Below are positions 25,866 through 33,010 of a DNA stretch of 51,866 bases, piece by piece. Below the pieces are notes generated by a model. That model saw only the letters and a program-made list of their open reading frames with translations, did no database searches and had not been told where the DNA came from. The first letter of the stretch is position 1. Each line of letters opens with the position of its first letter. Source of the stretch: Bacteroidota bacterium (GTDB lineage Bacteria; Bacteroidota; Bacteroidia; B-17B0; Aurantibacillaceae). The position numbers and the translations under genes are program-made. The stretch spans positions 1 to 51,866 of the forward strand of contig JAJONO010000027.1 of assembly GCA_021323535.1 (NCBI GenBank). The letters are read 5' to 3'.

Positions 25866-27138
25866 TTGGTAGGGCGATGATAAATGTTGTACCTCTATTA
25901 TCCAGCGAAGCCAGGGCAGAGGCGGACCCGCTCTGTATAACAATGCTTCCACCATGAAGTTCCACAATTTTTTTTACGTAAGCCAGTCCCAGCCCAAAGC
26001 CTTTTACATTGTGAACATTACCTGTAGGCACACGAAAAAACTTCTCGAAAACATATTTTTGATGTTCTTTATCAATGCCAATACCTTTATCGGATATTTG
26101 TATAATGAGTTCTCCTTCTCTGTTAAAAGTATGAATTGTAATTTCAGGTTTCTCCGGCGAATATTTTACAGCGTTATCAATAAGGTTGCAGATAGCGTTG
26201 GTAAAATGTGTTCTGTCGCCGGATATCAAGGCATTCGCCGCATCGAGGTTTAATTCTGTTTTCCCTTGTTTGTTTTCGATCTGAACGCTGATGCATTTTA
26301 AACTGTCCCTGATCAATTCATTAAAATCGAACTCCGTTTTATGTAAAGGAATTTCGCCGCGTTCAAGAGCGGTCATACTTAATACCTGCTCCACCTGCAG
26401 ACGAAGTTTTTCGTTTTCTTCGAGAATAATTCCCGAGTAATGTTTTACTTTATCTTCCTGTTTTATATTCGAATCTTTCAGGATCATTTTTCCGGCCAGG
26501 CCAATATTTGTCAATGGAGTTTTAAACTCATGGGTCATGTTGTTGAGAAAATCCGTCGTGTGTTCCGAAATTTCTTTTTCTTTTATGAGAGAAGCGGTTG
26601 TTCTCCAGAAAAGAACAATAACCACCACAATGAGAAGTACGGAAGAAATAAAAGGAATTCCCATTTCTTCGAGAATGTATTGCTCTTTATCAGGAAAAAC
26701 AAGTTTTAGATCCATACCGTTCCCATTGCCGCTGGGCGGATCTTTTAAACAGGTTTGGTAAGACCCTGCCCCTACAGATGATTGAACCGGCGCAGAAGTT
26801 ATATTCGAATTGTATAATAATGGTGGTCCTGCATGTTGACCTGGTTTCACTTCAAAAAAATAATCAATGCGAATGTTGTACATCTTCATGTAATGATTGA
26901 ACAACGAATCTATTTTACGACGTTCGTTTACACCCATACACATTTCCATGTTCCTGTAAGTAACAGTGTCTTTAGCAAGGGCCTCAGCGGTTTTCGTGAG
27001 CACAATGGTGGCCCTTTCGTTAAAGAGTTCTTCTTTTATCTGAGCCGTATCGAGTATCCAGTTTACCTGGATCGCGAGCACAATGATCAAAGCCAGGGAA
27101 GAAAGTCCAATGAGAAAATAAGTGCGGTTAAGCTTCAT
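25858..27138 (-). CDS. Membrane sensor histidine kinase (HisKA/HATPase_c)
   Basis: 426 residues from the ATG at 27138 (MKLNRTYF). Two membrane helices, about 9-29 and 180-200, frame a periplasmic sensor domain of about 150 residues with two Cys. The phosphoacceptor helix is LNNMTHEFKTPLTNIGLAG, and the ATPase has CNLIDNAVKYSPEKP, ISDKGIGID and GFGLGLAYVK. It phosphorylates the OmpR-type regulator encoded immediately downstream with an 8-nt overlap. The ligand is unknown. Arrangement is like RprX/RprY. Confidence 0.93.
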   Translation of the reverse strand: MKLNRTYFLIGLSSLALIIVLAIQVNWILDTAQIKEELFNERATIVLTKTAEALAKDTVTYRNMEMCMGVNERRKIDSLFNHYMKMYNIRIDYFFEVKPGQHAGPPLLYNSNITSAPVQSSVGAGSYQTCLKDPPSGNGNGMDLKLVFPDKEQYILEEMGIPFISSVLLIVVVIVLFWRTTASLIKEKEISEHTTDFLNNMTHEFKTPLTNIGLAGKMILKDSNIKQEDKVKHYSGIILEENEKLRLQVEQVLSMTALERGEIPLHKTEFDFNELIRDSLKCISVQIENKQGKTELNLDAANALISGDRTHFTNAICNLIDNAVKYSPEKPEITIHTFNREGELIIQISDKGIGIDKEHQKYVFEKFFRVPTGNVHNVKGFGLGLAYVKKIVELHGGSIVIQSGSASALASLDNRGTTFIIALPNG

Positions 27139-27177
27139 CACTTCTTCAAAATTAGCCAATTTCCATAGGAAAAAACA

Positions 27178-27211
27178 GGCGTTAACAAGTCGTTAACAAG
27201 TCATTAACGCC
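27178..27211. promoter_or_regulatory. Three GTTAAC/ATTAAC boxes at 11-bp spacing inside an inverted repeat
   Basis: GTTAAC at 27181-27186 and 27192-27197 and ATTAAC at 27203-27208 lie exactly 11 bp apart, flanked by GGCGTTAA (27178-27185) and TTAACGCC (27204-27211). This lies between the kinase start and the divergent gene 27331. Direct repeats at one helical turn are the usual target of OmpR/PhoB regulators. Confidence 0.55.
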
Positions 27212-27241
27212 TCACTAACAATATTTGCATTCGTAACTGAT

Positions 27242-27249
27242 TATCTTTG
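27242..27249 (+). promoter_or_regulatory. -7 promoter box (TATCTTTG)
   Basis: Exact TAnnTTTG match on the plus strand, 82 nt before the ATG at 27331 and just downstream of the phased boxes. It would start a transcript containing the heptamer repeat. Confidence 0.45.
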
Positions 27250-27254
27250 TTATA

Positions 27255-27284
27255 ACACTAAACACTAAACACTAAACACTAAAC
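27255..27284 (+). repeat. Heptamer tandem repeat (ACACTAA x4)
   Basis: Four perfect copies of a 7-bp unit plus two bases, in the leader of gene 27331. The copy number could slip. Confidence 0.8.
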
Positions 27285-27330
27285 CCCATCATGTAATTCC
27301 ACGAACCATTAACCATCAACCCTATCACTC

Positions 27331-28047
27331 ATGAAACAAACTTTCACAATCATCATTTTACTCGCAGCCTTCTCCGCGTTGGCGCAAAATGGTTTTAAAA
27401 TTAATGAACCGTCGCGACTCAATTACGATATTAATGGAATGTACAGGCGGCCGGTAAAACAACAGGCACTTCAAAATGTAAAATCTCTTAGCGATGCCAT
27501 TGAAGGTTATCCTGTGAACTGGGTTACAACTTATCTTATGGTTGATGTAAGCGCTGTGTGCAATGGTAAAAAAATGAAGGCCACAAGCATTGGCGAAACA
27601 TTGACTAAAGAACAAAGAGAAATTCTGAAAAAAGCCGATATGGCTACTGATGTGGTGATCTTTGTAAAATACAAATACAATAATCCGGGCACAGGAATAG
27701 TGGAAGACAATAAAGTGAATGTGATGATGACAGTTGTGCCGGATATAGAAGCCGAATTTGCCGGAGGTAAACAAATGATGAAAAATTATTTGAAAGAGAA
27801 TGTCATCAGTAAAATTCCTGATTCAAAAGTGAAACAGCTTCGCCCGGTGAGCATGAGATTTACAATAAACGAGGAAGGTGAGATCACAAACCCGAAATTA
27901 AATAATTCCTGTGGCGACACTGAAACCGATAAACTCATACTGGAGACCATCAGCAAGATGCCAAAGTGGAAACCGGCTCAGATGCTGGATGGTAAAAAAG
28001 TAAAACAGGAATTCAAATTTAGCATGGGCAACAACGTTGGTTGCTAA
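27331..28047 (+). CDS. Secreted protein with TonB C-terminal-like domain
   Basis: 238 residues. Signal peptide 1-19 (FSALAQ). Residues about 165-232 match the TonB_C pattern found widely in Bacteroidota (VSMRFTINEEGEITNPKLNN; ILETISKMPKWKPAQM). There is no N-terminal membrane anchor beyond the signal, so it is a periplasmic or exported TonB-like protein and not a classical ExbBD-linked TonB. The N-terminal half is of unknown fold. It is divergent from the two-component operon and may be its target. Confidence 0.8.
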   Translation: MKQTFTIIILLAAFSALAQNGFKINEPSRLNYDINGMYRRPVKQQALQNVKSLSDAIEGYPVNWVTTYLMVDVSAVCNGKKMKATSIGETLTKEQREILKKADMATDVVIFVKYKYNNPGTGIVEDNKVNVMMTVVPDIEAEFAGGKQMMKNYLKENVISKIPDSKVKQLRPVSMRFTINEEGEITNPKLNNSCGDTETDKLILETISKMPKWKPAQMLDGKKVKQEFKFSMGNNVGC

Positions 28048-28073
28048 AAGATATTATTTGTCTCTTTATTATT

Positions 28074-28802
28074 TTGAAAAAGTGCCTCATCATTCTTTTT
28101 CTGATTGCAATTTCAGTGTGGAGTTGTGACGAAGAACCAATGTCATTTGAGCAAGTGATAAAATTGGATACCATTCCGCCTATGATGTCCATCACAGGTA
28201 ACAAGATAGATACCGCGTATCTGTATTCTGATTATAACGATCAGGGAGTTGCTTTAAATGACTGGCGCCATGGAGGATTAAAATGCCTGGAATCTTCATT
28301 TGTAAAAACCGAAGGAGAAGTAAACGTCAATATCCCCGGAACCTACACGATTACTTACAGAGCCACAGACCTTGCAGGAAACAGCGCTGTGCCGGTAACA
28401 AGAACAGTACATGTTGTGCCAAGCCCTCTTGCATCTTTTCATGGGGTTTACAAAGTGGCCTGTACCTGTACCGCGGAAATTGCCGGTTCAAAAACAACAA
28501 CGATTACCAATGAAAATTATCTTTCAGATATAAAACCTGCCGGCAGTAAAAATCATTTTGATATTGTTTCAATGAATATTGGCCGCGAACGATTGACGGT
28601 GTCCTCAGCAATTGTCGGGGATAAGCTCGAATCCAGTGCGTTTAATGTAGACTATCATTATCTGAGTGGAGGTACCGGAACAATCTCTCTTGCAAAAAAT
28701 ACTTTTACTATAGAAAGCATTTATTATTTATATTCTCCACGTATTGATTACAGATGCAGAAATGTTTTCGGGAAGCAATTGGTGGAGATTAGTGCGAAGT
28801 AA
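28074..28802 (+). CDS. Lipoprotein with DUF5011-like Ig domain
   Basis: 242 residues if started at the TTG at 28074, which gives a good lipoprotein signal (KKCLIILFLIAISVWSC, Cys about 18). No ATG gives a signal peptide, so TTG start is preferred, though an error in my reading is possible. Residues about 35-120 resemble DUF5011/HYR surface Ig-like domains (DTIPPMMSITG; GTYTITYRATDLAGNSAVPV). The C-terminal half is beta-rich and unrecognised. It lies 26 nt after the TonB-C-like gene, so they may form an operon. Confidence 0.7.
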   Translation: MKKCLIILFLIAISVWSCDEEPMSFEQVIKLDTIPPMMSITGNKIDTAYLYSDYNDQGVALNDWRHGGLKCLESSFVKTEGEVNVNIPGTYTITYRATDLAGNSAVPVTRTVHVVPSPLASFHGVYKVACTCTAEIAGSKTTTITNENYLSDIKPAGSKNHFDIVSMNIGRERLTVSSAIVGDKLESSAFNVDYHYLSGGTGTISLAKNTFTIESIYYLYSPRIDYRCRNVFGKQLVEISAK

Positions 28803-28960
28803 TTTTTTTCCCGCAAAGTTCTGCCAGGGTTTTCGCAAAGAAAGGGTAAAATCCACACAATTTAAATCCAGCTTTGCGACCTTTGTTTTAACCAAAAGTG
28901 AAAATACACAGCTCTTTGTGAACCTTCGTCTATCCTTAGTGTAGCGAAGCGTTTGTATTA
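28803..28960. repeat. Dispersed intergenic repeats in the 365-nt space before 29168
   Basis: 28921-28951 matches 30088-30118 at 27 of 31 positions ('aaccttcg..tatcctta.tgta.cgaagcg'). Surrounding text is 'cgcaaagttctgccagggtt' and 'ctttgcgacctttgttttaa', typical of such repeats. Nothing else is seen up to the promoter at 29136. Confidence 0.6.
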
Positions 28961-29135
28961 AAACACAAGCCCATTGTTTTCACCAAAGTCACCGACTTGC
29001 AAAAATCGCAACTCATCTCCCCTCATCTGCATTTTTTAGAACAACCTCGCCAATTTGTAAACTCTCCTTCTTTTAATCCGTAAACAAAAGTTTTTCTTCT
29101 GCGTGAACCGATTAGAGTCCGCATTATTTCAGCTG

Positions 29136-29143
29136 TACGTTTG
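29136..29143 (+). promoter_or_regulatory. -7 promoter box (TACGTTTG)
   Basis: Exact TAnnTTTG match 25 nt upstream of the lipoprotein ATG at 29168. No TTTG at 19 nt further upstream. Confidence 0.5.
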
Positions 29144-29167
29144 TATCACATTAAAAACAATAAAAAT

Positions 29168-29956
29168 ATGAAACATTTAATTTTACCAATCGTCCTTCTT
29201 TTAGCAGTAACATCCTGCAAGAAAAAAGAAACAAGTCCTGAACCTGTTCAAACAACAACAGGCGGTTCAACAACCGGAGGCAATGGCTCTGTACAAAGTG
29301 GCATAGGCAATAATGCAGGCAACCTTCATGGCTATATGATGGCCAACCTCGTAAAAGTTCCAACTACTACGATGGTTCTTTCATCGCAAATGGCTATGTT
29401 CAGTACATCGCCACAACCCTTCGGGTATTATTATACACCCGAAAATCCAATGATGAACCCGGCTGTTAATGCAGGAGTGGTTCGCTGCAATTCGGATACT
29501 GTGCCTTATATGCAAAACGGACCTTTTGGTGGATTCTATTATAGTTATGGAATGGCTAAAACTCTTAATTCCCCGGTATGGAACCTGACGGGTGTTTCTC
29601 CGTTTACAACTTTCGAAACTACGGTTCCGCGTGGTTATCCGGTATCCGTAAGTAATAGTTTTCTTCCCGACAGTGTTTCTAAAACAAGTAATCTTACAAT
29701 TCAGTTCAACGCAAATTTTTCGAATACCGATTCTATTTGTGTTTTTATAACCGATAATGGTTCTAAGTATGCTTCAAAGCATGTAGCTGGTAACGCTACT
29801 TCAGTTACATTTACCCCTGCACAATTCACCGGTTTTGCTACAGGTAACGGCGATATACAAGTGATCGCGTATAACTATTCCAACCAAACAGTAAACGGAA
29901 AGAATTATATTTATGTATTGCAGGAAACTATAATGGGACAAGTAGTGATCCACTAA
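29168..29956 (+). CDS. Lipoprotein of unknown function
   Basis: 262 residues from the ATG at 29168 (MKHLILPIVLLLAVTSC). The lipobox AVTSC predicts acylation at Cys17, followed by a KKKE stretch and a Thr/Gly/Ser-rich linker. The rest is a beta-rich domain with many aromatic residues (PQPFGYYYTPENPMMNPAVN; GPFGGFYYSYGMAK). No family is recognised. It has its own promoter box and repeat-filled flanks, so it is monocistronic. Confidence 0.75.
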   Translation: MKHLILPIVLLLAVTSCKKKETSPEPVQTTTGGSTTGGNGSVQSGIGNNAGNLHGYMMANLVKVPTTTMVLSSQMAMFSTSPQPFGYYYTPENPMMNPAVNAGVVRCNSDTVPYMQNGPFGGFYYSYGMAKTLNSPVWNLTGVSPFTTFETTVPRGYPVSVSNSFLPDSVSKTSNLTIQFNANFSNTDSICVFITDNGSKYASKHVAGNATSVTFTPAQFTGFATGNGDIQVIAYNYSNQTVNGKNYIYVLQETIMGQVVIH

Positions 29957-29964
29957 ACGATAAA

Positions 29965-30235
29965 AAATTACCACAGGGACCTAAGGTTTTCCTTATGTTC
30001 TCTGTGGTTAAAATTTACAGTCTAAATCCGGCTTTGTGTTCTTTGTTTTCACCATAGGTGAACACTCCTTATTCACTCAGCTTTACGAACCTTCGAGTAT
30101 CCTTAATGTAACGAAGCGCCTTTGCGCCGACGCTGAAGCTATGGCGTAAGCATTGTGTTAAAATTTCACACAGTTAAAATCAGCTTACGGCCTTTGCGAA
30201 ACCCGTCTGCGGTTTTTGCGGTTAAAACCGAGGAG
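29965..30235. repeat. 281-nt space of dispersed repeats
   Basis: Between the lipoprotein and the convergent T9SS gene. Contains a 21-nt stretch, 30131-30151, that recurs exactly inverted at 50905-50925, the 30088-30118 match to 28.9 kb, and 'ttctctgtggttaaaattta'. It can form long imperfect hairpins, which may also serve as terminators for the convergent genes. Confidence 0.65.
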
Positions 30236-30237
30236 CT

Positions 30238-31503
30238 CTACTTCACAATCACTTTCTCATTAAACCCACTAACACCTTTGTAATCCATGCTCACCACATA
30301 TAATCCTTTACTGAGGTTTCCTAAATCGAGAAGAATATTTTCATCGGCACGTTTTTCTTCAAGAAGAATTTTTCCTTCCATGGAAATAACTCTTACGTTT
30401 AACTCCCCGCTTTTATTAAGGTGAATGTTATATTGGTTGTTTCCTTTATCTGAAAAACTAACTGATTGTTCGAATTCGTTTTTAATATACGTCATAACGT
30501 CCATTACTTTTACTGTTTTTACAATACTGTCTTTACATCCTGTAGTACTTGTGCCAACCAGCTTTACAGAATATAATCCCTGTACTGTATAAGAATGCTG
30601 GGGCTGAAATGCTGCAGAGCAGTTCGAACCGTTCCCGAAGTTCCATGAATAAGCGGCACAGTCGGTGGATTGGTTCACTGGTTGGTAGTTAAAGCTGCTT
30701 CCCGCGAAAATAGTATCGGGTGCCGAGAAAGATGCCGAAGGAATTGTTTTGGGAACCACAGTAAATGTTTTGTTGTTTGAATAACATCCGTCACCGGAAA
30801 CAATGCTCACTGTGTAAATGCCTGTTCCGAGATTTGTCATTGAGTCTGGCAAGAATGAATTCATAGTTGTTTGAATGGTGGTTCCTGCAGAGTCTTTCCA
30901 TGTGTAGTTCCACGGTCCGTTTGAATTACCTCCTATTTTAAATTTATTGGTGTTAGGCGACTGGCATGAAGGTGCTGTTAAAGAAGAAGCGTATCCTAAC
31001 TGATGTTGCGAGATAAAAAGCACGAAGCGAGGAGCAGAAGTGGTGTCTTTTAAAAGAAAAACATAAGAATTGGTAAGCATATCATAACTCATTCCGTTCG
31101 AAAGGTCTTTTAAAGTAACGCAGGTTCCAACAGGAAGTTCTTCTGTATCTTCTGCGGTGATTGTAAAGTTGCCGGTAATATGGGTGGTTGCTTTAACAAG
31201 GATAGAAAACGTTGGCGATACCGGGGTTATGCCATTGGTATTGATCATGGTTGTATTAAACACCTGGTAAATATGGGGGGCCGGATTAGGACCTAATATT
31301 TTGTAAGCATCATAACTTGCGTCAAAGCCATTGGTTGCACCCTGCTGGTAATAAACAATAGTCTCGTCGTTTGAATTTACAAGGCCCTTCATTTTTAATC
31401 GAACCATTGGTACTGATAAGACCTCGAAACCTGAGATAAGAACTAAAAGAATAAGAACAAGGTGTTTTACATTAACCGTTTTTGCTGATAATACTGTTTT
31501 CAT
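30238..31503 (-). CDS. T9SS-secreted PKD-domain protein
   Basis: 421 residues. Hydrophobic signal segment about 14-30 (VLILLVLISGFEVLS). The N-terminal ~190 residues are a beta-rich domain with no clear family. About 190-250 is a SprB-like repeat (WNYTWKDSAGTTIQT; GTGIYTVSIVSGDGC). About 252-330 is a PKD domain (FNYQPVNQSTDCAAYSWNFG; SYTVQGLYSVKLVG). The end is a T9SS-type sorting domain that lacks the YPNP signature (KGLYVVSMDYKG). It is a surface-exposed protein in the gliding/adhesin class. Confidence 0.85.
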   Translation of the reverse strand: MKTVLSAKTVNVKHLVLILLVLISGFEVLSVPMVRLKMKGLVNSNDETIVYYQQGATNGFDASYDAYKILGPNPAPHIYQVFNTTMINTNGITPVSPTFSILVKATTHITGNFTITAEDTEELPVGTCVTLKDLSNGMSYDMLTNSYVFLLKDTTSAPRFVLFISQHQLGYASSLTAPSCQSPNTNKFKIGGNSNGPWNYTWKDSAGTTIQTTMNSFLPDSMTNLGTGIYTVSIVSGDGCYSNNKTFTVVPKTIPSASFSAPDTIFAGSSFNYQPVNQSTDCAAYSWNFGNGSNCSAAFQPQHSYTVQGLYSVKLVGTSTTGCKDSIVKTVKVMDVMTYIKNEFEQSVSFSDKGNNQYNIHLNKSGELNVRVISMEGKILLEEKRADENILLDLGNLSKGLYVVSMDYKGVSGFNEKVIVK

Positions 31504-31724
31504 ATCTTGTTGTTTTACGATACAAAGCTATTTCAACTCAAAGCGCATTTAAAGTCAGCCCTTTCACATAACTGTCTCATGTAAGATTTCAGGTGTTTTT
31601 GTAAAAGCGAAAAACGGGGGTGTTAATGTTAAAAACGGCAGAAACCCTTTATTTCAGGGGTTTTGAAACGAATTTTATAACCTTTCGTATAACAAATGTT
31701 AACGAATGGGTTTTGAGCTTTTTG

Positions 31725-31732
31725 TAATTTTG
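31725..31732 (+). promoter_or_regulatory. -7 promoter box (TAATTTTG) before the Rnk-like gene
   Basis: Exact TAnnTTTG match 62 nt before the ATG at 31794. The rest of the 290-nt gap 31504-31793 shows no gene. Confidence 0.45.
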
Positions 31733-31793
31733 TAGGGTGGGAAATTATAGAAAAATGAATTTTAAATCCCCATGATCTAAAACACACAGTACT

Positions 31794-32156
31794 ATGAGAC
31801 CAGTTATTTCAAAGTCGGTTTACAAAAAATTAAGCGACCTCCTGAAAAAGATCAGGATCCCCGGCGTAACACAATTAAAGGACGAGTTAAACAAAGCCAC
31901 CATCGTAAACGATTCGGAGCTTGATAAGAATATTGTGAGTCTTAACTCAACGGTAGAGTTTACTCACGAATCACTTGAAAAGCCAATCCGCCTTAAAATT
32001 GTTTTACCGGAAGAAGCCGACCTTTCAAAAAGAAAGATTTCTATTTTTGCTCCAATCAGCATTGCGCTTATTGGTTTTAAAGAATCTTACTCTTTCGAAT
32101 GGCTAATGCCTTCGGGAACAAAACAGCTCAAGATTATACGTGTAACGAACGATTAA
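31794..32156 (+). CDS. Rnk/GreA-B C-terminal-like protein
   Basis: 120 residues. The C-terminal half has the FKBP-like GreA/GreB fold as in Rnk: VSLNSTVEFTHESLEKPIRL, ISIFAPISIALIGFKESYSF, EWLMPSGTKQLKIIRV. The N-terminal coiled coil is short (YKKLSDLLKKIRIPGVTQLK), too short to reach the RNA polymerase active site as GreA does. It may bind RNA polymerase in the secondary channel as Rnk does; this is inferred from the family. It ends 4 nt from the convergent metallophosphoesterase stop. Confidence 0.85.
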   Translation: MRPVISKSVYKKLSDLLKKIRIPGVTQLKDELNKATIVNDSELDKNIVSLNSTVEFTHESLEKPIRLKIVLPEEADLSKRKISIFAPISIALIGFKESYSFEWLMPSGTKQLKIIRVTND

Positions 32157-32160
32157 TGGA

Positions 32161-32790
32161 TTATAAGTCTGTTATAAATTCAATCGCGCTGTTTTTTCTT
32201 TTATATCTGTGATCTAAAACACTAGCGTTTATAAAAGTAGTTCCATCATGCATTTCCTGCCCGTAACCTTCGTGAATATGTCCGCATACATGAAACTTCG
32301 GTTTGATGTCCTTCACTCTTTTAAGAAGATCTTCACAGCCCACATGTTGTCCATGGACGGTTTTATCTAAAATGCCGTAAGCCGGACCATGAGTAATTAC
32401 AATATCGGTGTCTGATGGGATTTTTTGCCAGTACCTGATAATGTCTTCACCACGGTGGCGGTTAAATGCCCAATCATAAAACCATGGTGTAATCGGTGAT
32501 CCCCAGATCTTAATACCTTCAATCACAACATCATTGTTTTCAAGATAAATGACTTCAGGCGGAATTAATTCCTTTGCTTTTTCGGGTTCACGTTCAAACA
32601 GAAAATCGTGATTTCCTGCAATTAATAATTTGTATTTATAATCCAGTTTTCTGAACCATTCTAAAAATTCTGATATCTCCTCAGCTGAACCCCGGCTGCT
32701 GATATCTCCGGCATGGATAATAACGTCTCCTTTCGGAAGCGGTAAACTTTTGTGTTGTTTGTGGGTATCTGATATTGCTATAAATTTCAT
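32161..32790 (-). CDS. Calcineurin-like metallophosphoesterase
   Basis: 209 residues from the ATG at 32790 (MKFIAISDTHKQH); an ATG two codons earlier (32796) is possible. All metallophosphoesterase motifs are visible: SDTH, GDISSRG, GNHDFLF, ITHGPAYG and GHIHEGYG. It resembles the MPPED/cyclic-nucleotide-type group. It is a cytosolic dinuclear-metal hydrolase of a phosphodiester or phosphomonoester; the substrate is not known. The unusual point is upstream: a strong promoter, ~125-nt leader and intrinsic terminator end only ~4 nt before the first ATG, so expression may need terminator read-through. Confidence 0.92.
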   Translation of the reverse strand: MKFIAISDTHKQHKSLPLPKGDVIIHAGDISSRGSAEEISEFLEWFRKLDYKYKLLIAGNHDFLFEREPEKAKELIPPEVIYLENNDVVIEGIKIWGSPITPWFYDWAFNRHRGEDIIRYWQKIPSDTDIVITHGPAYGILDKTVHGQHVGCEDLLKRVKDIKPKFHVCGHIHEGYGQEMHDGTTFINASVLDHRYKRKNSAIEFITDL

Positions 32791-32800
32791 GATCATAAAT

Positions 32801-32824
32801 AAAAAACCCCGGCATGGCCAGGGT
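32801..32824 (-). terminator. Intrinsic terminator just upstream of the metallophosphoesterase
   Basis: Minus-strand stem CCCTGGC / GCCGGGG (one G-U pair, CAT loop) followed by six T. It ends 4-5 nt before the ATG at 32796. Confidence 0.75.
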
Positions 32825-32928
32825 GTCAGGTAAATACTATCGTGGTATAATCAACAAAACCCTGTCGCGACTCTTAATAAAGAGCCCGTATTCATTAAAC
32901 AGGTATTTGTGATTTGTATTTTCATTTC
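32801..32928 (-). ncRNA. Putative leader RNA or small RNA, about 125 nt
   Basis: Bounded by the promoter at 32934-32964 and the terminator at 32801-32824. Inside are a 7-bp hairpin (GGCTCTT…AAGAGTC) and a CAGGGT (32859-32864) that can pair with ACCCTG (32819-32824), the 5' arm of the terminator, giving a candidate anti-terminator. A 24-codon ORF (32851-32925) starts near the transcript end without a Shine-Dalgarno. Either an attenuator of the phosphoesterase gene or an independent sRNA. Confidence 0.5.
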
Positions 32929-32933
32929 TGTAG

Positions 32934-32964
32934 CAAATATAGTTTTGCAAAATATAATTTCAAA
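32934..32964 (-). promoter_or_regulatory. Complete promoter TTTG-N19-TATATTTG
   Basis: -33 TTTG at 32961-32964 and -7 TATATTTG at 32934-32941 separated by exactly 19 nt on the minus strand: a full match to the Bacteroidota vegetative consensus. Confidence 0.7.
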
Positions 32965-33010
32965 ACAATAATGCTGTCAGATGAGTAAAAGTGTATTTTA
33001 ATTTCGTGAA

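Noticed and set aside
27255..27284. Heptamer repeat as a CRISPR remnant or phase-variation switch of a coding region
   Set aside because: Units are adjacent with no spacers, and it lies outside any reading frame, so slippage would not change a protein; at most it changes leader length.
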